6,193 nucleotides of DNA from Methanosuratincolales archaeon (lineage in GTDB: Archaea > Thermoproteota > Methanomethylicia > Methanomethylicales > Methanomethylicaceae), in assembly GCA_937930465.1 (NCBI GenBank), contig CALGKV010000007.1, forward strand, positions 1 through 6,193, in the 5' to 3' direction. Under the pieces are notes generated by a model. It saw only the letters and a list, made by a program, of their open reading frames with translations. It had not been told where the DNA came from and made no database searches. Both the position numbers and the translations under genes were made by a program. Position 1 is the stretch's first letter; every line of letters starts with the position of its first letter. This document shows, piece by piece, positions 1-6,076 of this stretch.

Positions 1-531
1 GGGAACGGGCTTGGAATAATGGCATGTCGCCTGGACAACAGGATCCTGAGGCAGATGCCAGGGAGGATAGTCGGGATGACTAGGGAGGCTGTTGGGGAGG
101 GCAGAGGCTTCGTTCTGGCGCTCTCGACTAGGGAGCAGCACATCAGGAGGGCCAACGCGACCTCAAACATTTGCACTAATGAGTCCCTACTCGCATTGGC
201 GGCTTCGATCTACCTTTCGCTTGCAGGAGGAGACGGGCTTAGGAGGCTCGCGGAAGGGATCCTCAGGAGAACTGACTTCGCTACCAGGCGGATGAAGGAA
301 TGCGGTTTAAGGCTGCCTTTCGCCGGGCGGCACTTCAGGGACTTTGCTGTTGAGGTCTCCGATCCAGAGGGTGCGAACATCAGGATGAGGAGCAAGGGTC
401 TTTCGGGCGGGAGGGATCTGCGCAGAGACTTTCCAGGTCTATCCGGGCTGCTCTTCGCCGTCACGGAAATACACACCAAAGATGACATAGACGAGCTTGC
501 GGTCACAACGGGGTGGGCAGCACATGGGTGA
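1..531 (+). CDS. gcvPA: Glycine dehydrogenase (decarboxylating) subunit 1, C-terminal part
   Basis: This is the C-terminal 176 residues of the alpha half of the split glycine cleavage P-protein. The reading frame is open from base 1, so the start lies outside the window; the family is about 440-450 residues long, so roughly 60% is missing. With GcvPB it forms the PLP enzyme that decarboxylates glycine and passes the aminomethyl group to lipoylated GcvH. The family signature is clear: MPGRIVG, then GRGFVLALSTREQHIRR and ATSNICTN (about residues 19-60 of the visible part), followed by a leucine/alanine-rich helix. The PLP lysine is on the partner subunit, not here. The stop (TGA, 529-531) overlaps the gcvPB start by 8 nt, so the two are probably translated together. 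The subunit assignment is secure; the C-terminal tail after the last helix is less typical. Confidence 0.95.
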   Translation, partial: GNGLGIMACRLDNRILRQMPGRIVGMTREAVGEGRGFVLALSTREQHIRRANATSNICTNESLLALAASIYLSLAGGDGLRRLAEGILRRTDFATRRMKECGLRLPFAGRHFRDFAVEVSDPEGANIRMRSKGLSGGRDLRRDFPGLSGLLFAVTEIHTKDDIDELAVTTGWAAHG

Positions 532-2038
532 GCGCGGCTTCCGCCAATCCAGGTATGAAGAGCCCCTGGTGTTGGACCTCGGAAAGGATGGAAGGAGAGG
601 GCTCAGTTTCCCGGATTTTGGCGAGCCAGTTTCTGGAGAGATCCCCTCCCAAATCATAAGGCAGGACCTCAAGCTCCCTCAGCTCTCCGAGGTCGAGGTC
701 GTGAGGCACTTCACCAGGCTTTCCCAGATGAATTGGGGGGTTGACACCGGTCCATACCCACTTGGGTCGTGCACAATGAAGTACAACCCGCGTGCAAATG
801 AAGAGATCGCCTCCTTTGACCAAGTCCAGATGATCCACCCCATGCAGAGCTTCGAAGAGTTGCAGGGCTCGCTAGAGATGATGTATAGGCTGGAGAGGGC
901 GCTCGCATCGCTGACGGGGATGCATAGGTTTACCCTACAGCCTGCTGCAGGCGCACAGGGCGAGCTCACGGGCTGCCTCATAATAAGGAGGCACTTTAGG
1001 GAGCTCGGCGAGGATCGAGGCGAAATCATAGTCCCGGACACTGCCCACGGCACGAACCCTGCGAGCGCTGCGATGGCAGGGTTCACAGTAATCGAAGTTC
1101 CAACAGGCACAGATGGGTGCATAGATGTGGAGGCGTTGAAGGGGGCAGTCTCTAGCAAGAGGACTGCAGGCATGATGATGACAAACCCCAACACGCTCGG
1201 GATTTTCGAGAAAGACGTTCTAGAGATCTCCAAGATAATCCATGAGGCGGGAGGGCTGCTATACTATGACGGCGCCAACCTGCAGGGGATCCTGGGCAGG
1301 GGCAGACCAGGGGACATGGGTTTCGATCTGGTGCACGTAAACCTCCACAAGACATTCTCTACGCCCCACGGAGGCGGCGGCCCAGGATCAGGACCAGTGG
1401 GCGTGAAGGCGCCCCTCGAGAGGTTTCTACCTGTGCCGCTTGTTTCCGAGGAGAAGGGCAAATACACGCTCTGTTGGGACGTTCCTAAAAGCATTGGCAG
1501 GGTAAGAGGGTGGTACGGTGCCTTCCCAGTGTTGGCGAGGGCATACTGCTACCTCCTCTCCATGGGAGCCTCCGGGCTGAGGCTGGCAAGTGGCATCGCG
1601 GTCCTGAACTCAAATTACTTCCTCAGAAAGATGGAGGGGATAAAGGGGTTTTCGATCCCCTTCAATGGTCGAATAAGAAAACATGAGGTCGTCATTAGTG
1701 CGGAACAGCTTCTCGAAGAGACAGGTGTCACAGCCATGGACGTCTCAAAGGGACTTCTGGACAGGGGGCTGCATCCTCCGACCGTATACTTCCCGCAGGT
1801 CGTCAAGGAAGCGATGATGTTCGAATTTACCGAGACCGAAACTCGGGAGAACATAGACAGATACGTCGAAGCGCTAAGGGAAATTTCGGCTACAGCGTAC
1901 TCCAACCGCGAACCCCTGAAGAGAGCCCCGGAAAACGCCTCCATTGGCAGGCTAGATGAGGTTTGGGCAAATCACCCGAGGACGATGGTTCTAAGCTACA
2001 GGATGCGTCTGAAAAGGAGCGGTCAAGGGGCGGTGTAG
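524..2038 (+). CDS. gcvPB: Glycine dehydrogenase (decarboxylating) subunit 2, PLP-binding
   Basis: Complete beta half of the split glycine decarboxylase P-protein, 504 residues, close to the usual 480-500. It carries the PLP cofactor and performs glycine decarboxylation in the cytoplasmic glycine cleavage system. Visible motifs, in order: GPYPLGSCTMKYNPR, HGTNPASAA (from H175), DGANLQG (from D249), and the PLP loop NLHKTFSTPHGGGGPG, in which K276 is the expected Schiff-base lysine. Near the C-terminus are HPPTVYFP and FTETETREN, both typical of the family, and RLDEV. The ATG at 524 was chosen because it overlaps the gcvPA stop (ATGGGTGA) and has a GGGGTGGG stretch just upstream; an in-frame TTG at 497 would add nine unlikely residues. 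The stop (TAG) lies 16 nt inside the end of the convergent mnhD-like gene. GcvH, GcvT and lipoamide dehydrogenase genes are not in the window. Confidence 0.97.
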   Translation: MGERGFRQSRYEEPLVLDLGKDGRRGLSFPDFGEPVSGEIPSQIIRQDLKLPQLSEVEVVRHFTRLSQMNWGVDTGPYPLGSCTMKYNPRANEEIASFDQVQMIHPMQSFEELQGSLEMMYRLERALASLTGMHRFTLQPAAGAQGELTGCLIIRRHFRELGEDRGEIIVPDTAHGTNPASAAMAGFTVIEVPTGTDGCIDVEALKGAVSSKRTAGMMMTNPNTLGIFEKDVLEISKIIHEAGGLLYYDGANLQGILGRGRPGDMGFDLVHVNLHKTFSTPHGGGGPGSGPVGVKAPLERFLPVPLVSEEKGKYTLCWDVPKSIGRVRGWYGAFPVLARAYCYLLSMGASGLRLASGIAVLNSNYFLRKMEGIKGFSIPFNGRIRKHEVVISAEQLLEETGVTAMDVSKGLLDRGLHPPTVYFPQVVKEAMMFEFTETETRENIDRYVEALREISATAYSNREPLKRAPENASIGRLDEVWANHPRTMVLSYRMRLKRSGQGAV

Positions 2039-3582
2039 TTCATGGATCTCAGAACCAGATCCACATAACCGTTCACATTCAGCAAGTCTTCGGCAGCAAG
2101 GTGACCGAATTCAAAAAGCAGGTTCGGCATCATCCCCGTGACGATTATTATGCCGATCATTATACCAATTGAAAGGATTACAGGAATCGATGGGCGGCAG
2201 TTTACCTTCCTCTTTTCCCCTGAGTAGATTATCGCTAGCAGCCGGATCTGCGCTATCGACTCGAAGACAATCGCGACCACCATGGGCAGAATAAGGTAGG
2301 AGTAGGCGCTGCCAGCGCTCAGGACAGCCAGGAGCAGGAGGAGCTTGCTCCAGAACATGCTTAGTGGGGGGAAACCGATCGCAGCAAGCGTCCCCAGAGT
2401 ATAGAGTAGCGAGGTACCAGGCAGTGCCTTAGACACCCCCCGAAGTGCCCCAATCTCTCTAGATCCGGTGGCATGTATGAAGACGCCGGCGATCATGAAG
2501 AGGGAGGCTTTTACGAACGCGTGGTTTATTATATGGAGGTAGGCAGCTGAGGCGCCCAACGGCGTGCCCACCCCAAATCCTATGGTTATTAGACCAAGAT
2601 TAGTTATCGTGGAGTATGCGATTAGCCGCTTTATGTCGGACTGGACTAACATGAAAGCGGCGCCGACAACGGAGGAGGCAGTCCCAAGAATGACGAGGAG
2701 CTGGAGCCCAACTGTACCCCCTGGATGAGATCCGGCTGAAAAGCCGTCGAAGAGAATTCTTGCCAACACAGCTATGTTAACTTGTACCAGAAGGCCAGAG
2801 AGGATTGCACTTATAGAGCTAGGTGCCATGCTGTGTGCATCTGGCAACCAGAAATGCTGAGGGACGATGGCAGAACCGATAGCAAAGGACCAGACGATCA
2901 GCGCTATTATCACTGGCAACGCAGATGGTTCAGCAAACATCCCTCCAGAGAAAGGCGAAATGTAACCGGCAAGCTTCGCGGATATCTCGGCTAGCGTCAT
3001 GCTCCCGAACATTCCGAATATCATTGCGGTGGAAAGGTAGTATATCGAAATCGCCAATATGTCGTATATCCCGTACTTTATACCTGCCTCGACAGAAGCC
3101 TTAACCTCCTTTCTGAACGGGACAAGAAGGATCGCGGATAGCCCCATCAGCTCAAGCATGACGAATATGTGGAACATGTCTCCCGTGAATAGGAGCCCGT
3201 ACATCCCGGTCTGCATCAGGAACCTGAGCGAGTAATACCACTTTACGTCCCGATCCTTCTCTAGGTACCGCACTGAGTACACCATGGTTGCAAAGAATAT
3301 CAAGGAGACCACCATTGAGAGCGGCGCTGAGAAACGGTCTATCACGTAAGGGATCCCCACCGGGGGAGGCCAGCCACCCATGAAGTAGACGTAGGGACCA
3401 TCCAGCAAGTAGACATTGATAAGGGCAAGTGAGGAGAGCAGTATTGTGGCCGCGGTAAGGACCCCGGACAGCAGCTCGACTGAGCGCCGACCTGCGAACA
3501 TACCAAGCAGTACGCACAGGAAGGAGCCCAAAAGGGTGAGCAGCATTGCCAGGATCGGAGCTTGTACCAGCAGCGGATTCAT
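2023..3582 (-). CDS. mnhD: MnhD/NuoN-like antiporter subunit (MbhH type) with atypical channel residues
   Basis: A 519-residue, very hydrophobic protein of the proton-conducting membrane transporter family (complex I NuoL/M/N and MrpA/D relatives), with about 14 predicted membrane helices. Family landmarks: E144 in a FVMLELMG helix (the conserved TM5 glutamate), HFWLPDAHSMAPSSISA (about 243-259), SDIKRLIAYSTITNLG (315-330), NHAFVKASLF (353-362) and PPLSMFWSK with K413 (the TM12 lysine). Unusually, the helix before HFWLPDAH reads FAIGSAIVP, with G236 where a lysine is usual, and the next helix reads LLVQVN, with Q267 where MrpD and NuoM have lysine. The ATG at 3582 overlaps the mnhC stop by 4 nt (ATGA), and a GGAG lies 8 nt upstream. 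It is the last gene of the operon. Family membership is certain. Whether it acts as a proton channel, and whether it is best called MnhD or MbhH, is inferred from gene order. Confidence 0.93.
   Translation of the reverse strand: MNPLLVQAPILAMLLTLLGSFLCVLLGMFAGRRSVELLSGVLTAATILLSSLALINVYLLDGPYVYFMGGWPPPVGIPYVIDRFSAPLSMVVSLIFFATMVYSVRYLEKDRDVKWYYSLRFLMQTGMYGLLFTGDMFHIFVMLELMGLSAILLVPFRKEVKASVEAGIKYGIYDILAISIYYLSTAMIFGMFGSMTLAEISAKLAGYISPFSGGMFAEPSALPVIIALIVWSFAIGSAIVPQHFWLPDAHSMAPSSISAILSGLLVQVNIAVLARILFDGFSAGSHPGGTVGLQLLVILGTASSVVGAAFMLVQSDIKRLIAYSTITNLGLITIGFGVGTPLGASAAYLHIINHAFVKASLFMIAGVFIHATGSREIGALRGVSKALPGTSLLYTLGTLAAIGFPPLSMFWSKLLLLLAVLSAGSAYSYLILPMVVAIVFESIAQIRLLAIIYSGEKRKVNCRPSIPVILSIGIMIGIIIVTGMMPNLLFEFGHLAAEDLLNVNGYVDLVLRSMNYTAP
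2043..2063. other. Small perfect inverted repeat just past the gcvPB stop
   Basis: TGGATCT (2043-2049) and AGATCCA (2057-2063) form a perfect 7-bp stem with a 7-nt loop. It starts 4 nt after the gcvPB stop, and on the other strand lies within the last codons of the mnhD-like gene. Only three of the seven pairs are G-C and no T-run follows, so it is not a classical terminator. It could be a weak 3'-end structure for gcvPB mRNA, or chance. Confidence 0.2.
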
Positions 3583-3953
3583 CCTCTCAGCTCCTTGATC
3601 TTCTTCGTCTCTATGGTTCCGTAGTGCTTGTAGGTGTAGATGATGAGGGCGGTGAGGGTTGCGACCTCAGCGAGTCCGATTACGACTGCCGTGACGACGA
3701 AGTAGTGCGCCAGCGGATCGACAGCAATAGAAGCGAAATCAGACGGTTCCATGCCTGGCGGGATTATGGGAGGTATCGAATTTCCCAGCCTATACCCCTG
3801 GATAATGAAAAGGAGGTTCACGGCGTCCGTCAAGAGGAATATGGCAAGCATCTTCTTGAATAGGTTGGACTTGAAGAGGGCGGCATAGATGCATATAGAG
3901 ACCATTATTGCGACCAGGATGTAGGGTAACTGACCGGCAGTTGCGATCACCAT
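3579..3953 (-). CDS. mnhC: MnhC/NuoK-like antiporter subunit
   Basis: A 124-residue membrane protein with three predicted helices (about 10-27, 33-52 and 83-107), the architecture of MnhC/MrpC and of NuoK in complex I. The second helix contains the family AVNLL motif (residues 44-48), and the third is introduced by DPLAHYFVVTAVVIG (79-93), the counterpart of the DPLPQALVLTAIVIG of Mrp proteins. It is expected to sit between MnhB and MnhD in the membrane arm and to help conduct ions. E96, just after the third-helix motif (GLAEVATL), looks like the membrane glutamate of NuoK and is not usual in the MrpC proteins I recall; D43 in helix 2 is a second buried acid. The ATG at 3953 has GGAGG 8 nt upstream and starts 3 nt after the preceding stop. 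The gene overlaps the next one by 4 nt. Confidence 0.93.
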   Translation of the reverse strand: MVIATAGQLPYILVAIMVSICIYAALFKSNLFKKMLAIFLLTDAVNLLFIIQGYRLGNSIPPIIPPGMEPSDFASIAVDPLAHYFVVTAVVIGLAEVATLTALIIYTYKHYGTIETKKIKELRG

Positions 3954-3956
3954 TCG

Positions 3957-4727
3957 TCAATCCTCCTTCTCCCTCACCGTCAGAAGCAGGAATATTATTG
4001 TAAAGCCCATACCCACATGGACCATCTCGCCCAGCTGGATCGGTATAATAAAGCCTCCTGTGAGGCTCGCAAGTCCAAGGAAGGCAGGGTACCCAAAGGG
4101 TGCCCAGGCTTTTGGTTGGTTCTGAAGCGCATAGGCGACCGAGCCGGATGCCAGAGAGTAGACCACGGGTACGATTGTCAGAAACGCTATTAGCGCTAGC
4201 CCAACGATCTTTGCGATGTGCGCTTTTTCTAAGTCTATGTTCGTCTCGGTCAGGAACCCCTTCGAGAGGGCTACGATGATGGCGATGTAAGCTATAGCCA
4301 TTATGGATCCGCCCTGGAACCCGCCCCCGGGGGTCTTTATGCTGAAGATCGTTATTGCAAAAGCTGAGGTCAGTATGAATACGAAGACCATCCGTGCGGT
4401 CGCCCTCACTATTACAGTCATGCCCCCCGTTTTTTTCAGCTTCGCGTGCCCCTCGAAGAACATCGCGACAGCAGCTATCCCCACGTAGAAGACCATCGTC
4501 TCGTAGAGCGTGTCGTAACCTCGGTAGTCCCAGAGCAGCCCAGTCACAGCGTTCGGGGAGGCGGACCACCAGTCCTTGTTCTCGAAGTTGTAAGTATTCA
4601 ATAGGTAGAACTCCCCCAGTGGTCTCACGAAGCCCATTTCCGGGTAGCCTAAGAAGGCATATACTAGGATCGAACTCATCAAAACAACGAACAGCAGTCC
4701 AAGGAGTGACCCTCTCCAGCCGCTCAT
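3957..4727 (-). CDS. mnhB: MbhE-type domain fused to MnhB antiporter subunit
   Basis: A 256-residue membrane protein made of two units that are separate genes in the mbh cluster. Residues about 1-95 resemble MbhE, the last two helices of bacterial MrpA: an N-terminal helix (7-26), a periplasmic-type loop, and NAVTGLLWDYRGYDTLYE (59-76), matching the RG-DT-GE motif that opens the second helix (76-91). Residues about 105-256 are an MnhB domain: a helix at 111-130, the diagnostic TPGGGFQGG (132-140), and further helices near 141-156, 171-190, 213-231 and 236-250. It should form part of the Na+/H+ antiporter membrane arm. The ATG at 4727 overlaps the previous stop by 4 nt (ATGA) and is preceded by a purine-rich GGGAGGAGAGAGGA stretch. 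The frame is uninterrupted across the domain junction, so the fusion is real in this sequence. The usual glycine in DTLGE is tyrosine (Y75). Confidence 0.92.
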   Translation of the reverse strand: MSGWRGSLLGLLFVVLMSSILVYAFLGYPEMGFVRPLGEFYLLNTYNFENKDWWSASPNAVTGLLWDYRGYDTLYETMVFYVGIAAVAMFFEGHAKLKKTGGMTVIVRATARMVFVFILTSAFAITIFSIKTPGGGFQGGSIMAIAYIAIIVALSKGFLTETNIDLEKAHIAKIVGLALIAFLTIVPVVYSLASGSVAYALQNQPKAWAPFGYPAFLGLASLTGGFIIPIQLGEMVHVGMGFTIIFLLLTVREKED

Positions 4728-4975
4728 TCCTCTCTCCTCCCTATCTTTCTGAGACCGACGATGAAGAATGCGGTGGATATGCCTACCCCGGCAGCCACTT
4801 GAACCAGAGCGATGTCTGGGGCGAGGAGCAGGTAGAAGACAGTAGCCACTAGGACGCCTTCTGCGCCTGCCAGCACTACTGCCAACAACAGGTCCTTGGT
4901 GTAGACAATAGTACCCGTAAGGACAACACAGAAAGCTAGCAGCAGGTCTATGACCACTTCGATCGTCGCGATCAT
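4724..4975 (-). CDS. MbhD-type small membrane subunit (DUF4040-like, MrpA C-terminal segment)
   Basis: An 83-residue protein with three predicted helices (about 6-24, 28-49 and 56-75). It matches the MbhD subunit of membrane-bound hydrogenase, equivalent to a three-helix segment in the C-terminal part of bacterial MrpA. The key motif is LLLAPDIALVQVAAGVGIST (49-68), corresponding to the APD-ALTE/Q motif of the family; here the polar position is Q59. E39 in the second helix is a buried acid. The start ATG at 4975 overlaps the mnhG stop by 4 nt (ATGA), with GAGGAGG about 8 nt upstream, and the stop overlaps the next gene by 4 nt. Its presence as a free gene shows that the MrpA-equivalent is split here. 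The family call rests on the motif and on its place between mnhG and the MbhE/MnhB fusion. Confidence 0.88.
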   Translation of the reverse strand: MIATIEVVIDLLLAFCVVLTGTIVYTKDLLLAVVLAGAEGVLVATVFYLLLAPDIALVQVAAGVGISTAFFIVGLRKIGRREE

Positions 4976-5322
4976 CTGCCGTCCTCCTCAAGGTGGTCGT
5001 GTTCGAGTGGTTCGCGGGGGATCCGCATCCGGGATGCTGCCCTGGCGATCGCGTGCGAGGATACAGGTGCGGTAAGGAAGATGAAGGCTGCTGTTCCTAG
5101 CGCGCCGAGAGACGTGACGATCCCATCTTGGCCGTGGACGCCGTAGGACAGGAACGCAACGCCTATGAGCGGTACGACTGATCCGCCCATTACTGAGACT
5201 GTGACAGCGTGGATCCTTACAAAATAGGAGGGGAAACGAAGTAGCCCGACTGCGCCGATGATGCTGAGGACTCCACCGAGGATTAGAAAGAAGACGCCGA
5301 TCACTAAAGAGATCTCAGTCAC
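4972..5322 (-). CDS. mnhG: MnhG antiporter subunit
   Basis: A 116-residue protein with three predicted helices, the normal size for MnhG/MrpG/MbhC. Motifs: GAVGLLRFPSYFVRIHAVT (23-41), matching the family GLLRFPDVYTRLHAAT, and LTAPVSSHAIARAA (83-96), matching LTNPVSAHALARAA. It is a small structural subunit of the Mrp-type antiporter complex. The GTG at 5322 was chosen as start because GGTGAG (5330-5335) lies 7 nt upstream and the codon overlaps the mnhF stop by 8 nt (GTGACTGA). A second GTG at 5334 would add four residues but coincides with that ribosome site. Still longer in-frame starts (to 5364) would run 50 nt into mnhF and add an un-family-like N-terminus. The C-terminal tail is acidic and histidine-containing, and not conserved as far as I know. 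Confidence 0.93.
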   Translation of the reverse strand: MTEISLVIGVFFLILGGVLSIIGAVGLLRFPSYFVRIHAVTVSVMGGSVVPLIGVAFLSYGVHGQDGIVTSLGALGTAAFIFLTAPVSSHAIARAASRMRIPREPLEHDHLEEDGR

Positions 5323-5584
5323 CAATCTGCTCACCTTCCATGTACCTTGCCACATATAGCGCACCTATGAAGAACCAGAGCGCCAGGGAAAAGCTGATGA
5401 CGATCAAGTAGGGGGATCCGGAGATCACGGCGATTATGCCCATCACCACCGTGAGTGTGTACGAGATCACATCCAATGCAAGCATCCTGTCTGGGATGGT
5501 GGGTCCAACTACCATCCTGTACATCGACAGGGTTATCGTTGTTATGAACATCCCTAAAGAAAATAGAAGAATGATGTCTAGCAT
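5315..5584 (-). CDS. mnhF: MnhF antiporter subunit
   Basis: An 89-residue, three-helix protein, the standard MnhF/MrpF/MbhB size. The family motif is YRMVVGPTIPDRMLALDVIS (22-41), corresponding to the conserved YR--GP--PDR--ALD; D32 and D38 are the conserved acids. The last helix ends in ALYVARYMEG, like the family FLGTVAFARYLE. It is an integral small subunit of the antiporter membrane arm. The ATG at 5584 overlaps the mnhE stop by 7 nt (ATGCTAG), and a strong GGTGAGG site (5593-5599) lies 8 nt upstream. Its stop overlaps mnhG. Confidence 0.95.
   Translation of the reverse strand: MLDIILLFSLGMFITTITLSMYRMVVGPTIPDRMLALDVISYTLTVVMGIIAVISGSPYLIVISFSLALWFFIGALYVARYMEGEQIGD
5330..5335 (-). promoter_or_regulatory. 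Ribosome binding site for mnhG (decides the start)
   Basis: GGTGAG, a good match to the archaeal/bacterial anti-Shine-Dalgarno complement GGAGGTGA, with a 7-nt spacer before the GTG at 5322. It lies inside the last codons of mnhF. It also contains the alternative in-frame GTG at 5334, which argues against that codon being the start. Confidence 0.6.
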
Positions 5585-6072
5585 AGGAAACGCCTCACCA
5601 GTCTCTCAAACCCTTTGCTTATGTTATTGTAGCAGAACTCCTCCTCCACAGAGGGGGCGTTAATCCAGTGGACATAGTAATACCCCCTTCTCTCATCAAC
5701 ATCGACAACAACGGTTCCCGGCGTGTTAGTGATGGAATTCCCAACTGCGGCCACTCCATATTCAGTATTTATCGAATAAGGTACGCGAACAATCGAAGGA
5801 CGCAGATTCATAGTGAATACCCTTTTGACGACATCCCAATGGGCAATAGGTTCATAGTAAAACCAATAGACTGCAATATACCGCAGTGCGTTAAGCCACC
5901 GCCTTGGATCCAGAACTTTTTTCTCATCTGAGACCAGGAGGTTTCTCGTCATTATGCCCACTATCGCCGCGATTACTGACCCGATTATTAGTTCGTCCGT
6001 TCCTAGGCTTCCAACAAGAGAGACATACACCAAAAATGAGACGAAAGCTGTGAAGAGAGTCTTTACCAGCAA
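5578..6072 (-). CDS. mnhE: MnhE antiporter subunit
   Basis: A 164-residue protein, close to the usual 160, equivalent to MrpE/MbhA. Two hydrophobic helices lie near residues 5-22 and 26-46, and a third hydrophobic stretch around 63-75. The soluble C-terminal half carries the diagnostic GNSITNTPGTVVVDVDE (111-127) and YYVHWI (132-137). Mrp studies assign MnhE a role in assembly and stability of the complex. The start is a TTG at 6072, only 4 nt after the preceding stop, with a run of six G about 9-14 nt upstream. No ATG or GTG gives a full-length N-terminus, so TTG is the best choice but is less certain than the other starts. It ends in a cysteine (C164). Confidence 0.93.
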   Translation of the reverse strand: MLVKTLFTAFVSFLVYVSLVGSLGTDELIIGSVIAAIVGIMTRNLLVSDEKKVLDPRRWLNALRYIAVYWFYYEPIAHWDVVKRVFTMNLRPSIVRVPYSINTEYGVAAVGNSITNTPGTVVVDVDERRGYYYVHWINAPSVEEEFCYNNISKGFERLVRRFLC

Positions 6073-6076
6073 ATTC

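Noticed and set aside
679..1233. Open frame of 184 codons antisense to gcvPB
   Set aside because: It lies opposite a strongly conserved catalytic gene, shows no recognisable family motif, and is a composition shadow of gcvPB.
3152..3517. Minus-strand 121-codon frame within the mnhD-like gene
   Set aside because: It overlaps a conserved antiporter gene in another frame and has no motif or ribosome site.
3790..4569. Long minus-strand frame (259 codons) across mnhC and the mnhB fusion
   Set aside because: It is out of frame with two clearly conserved membrane proteins. Its translation is rich in Arg, Gly and Asp with no hydrophobic helices or known motif, so it is a shadow frame.
4724..4975. 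Loss of a key glutamate in the MbhD-type subunit (Q59 in ALVQVAAG)
   Set aside because: Some family members have Glu in this motif, but as I recall MrpA-type sequences have Gln at the same place, so it is not a clear anomaly.
4728..4991. N-terminal extension of the mnhB fusion up to 4991
   Set aside because: The added residues are Arg- and Ser-rich frame-shifted reading of the MbhD-type gene. The ATG at 4727 has the ATGA overlap and a good ribosome site.
5323..5364. Longer mnhG start at 5364
   Set aside because: It would overlap mnhF by 50 nt and add residues not typical of MnhG. The GTG at 5322 has a well spaced GGTGAG.
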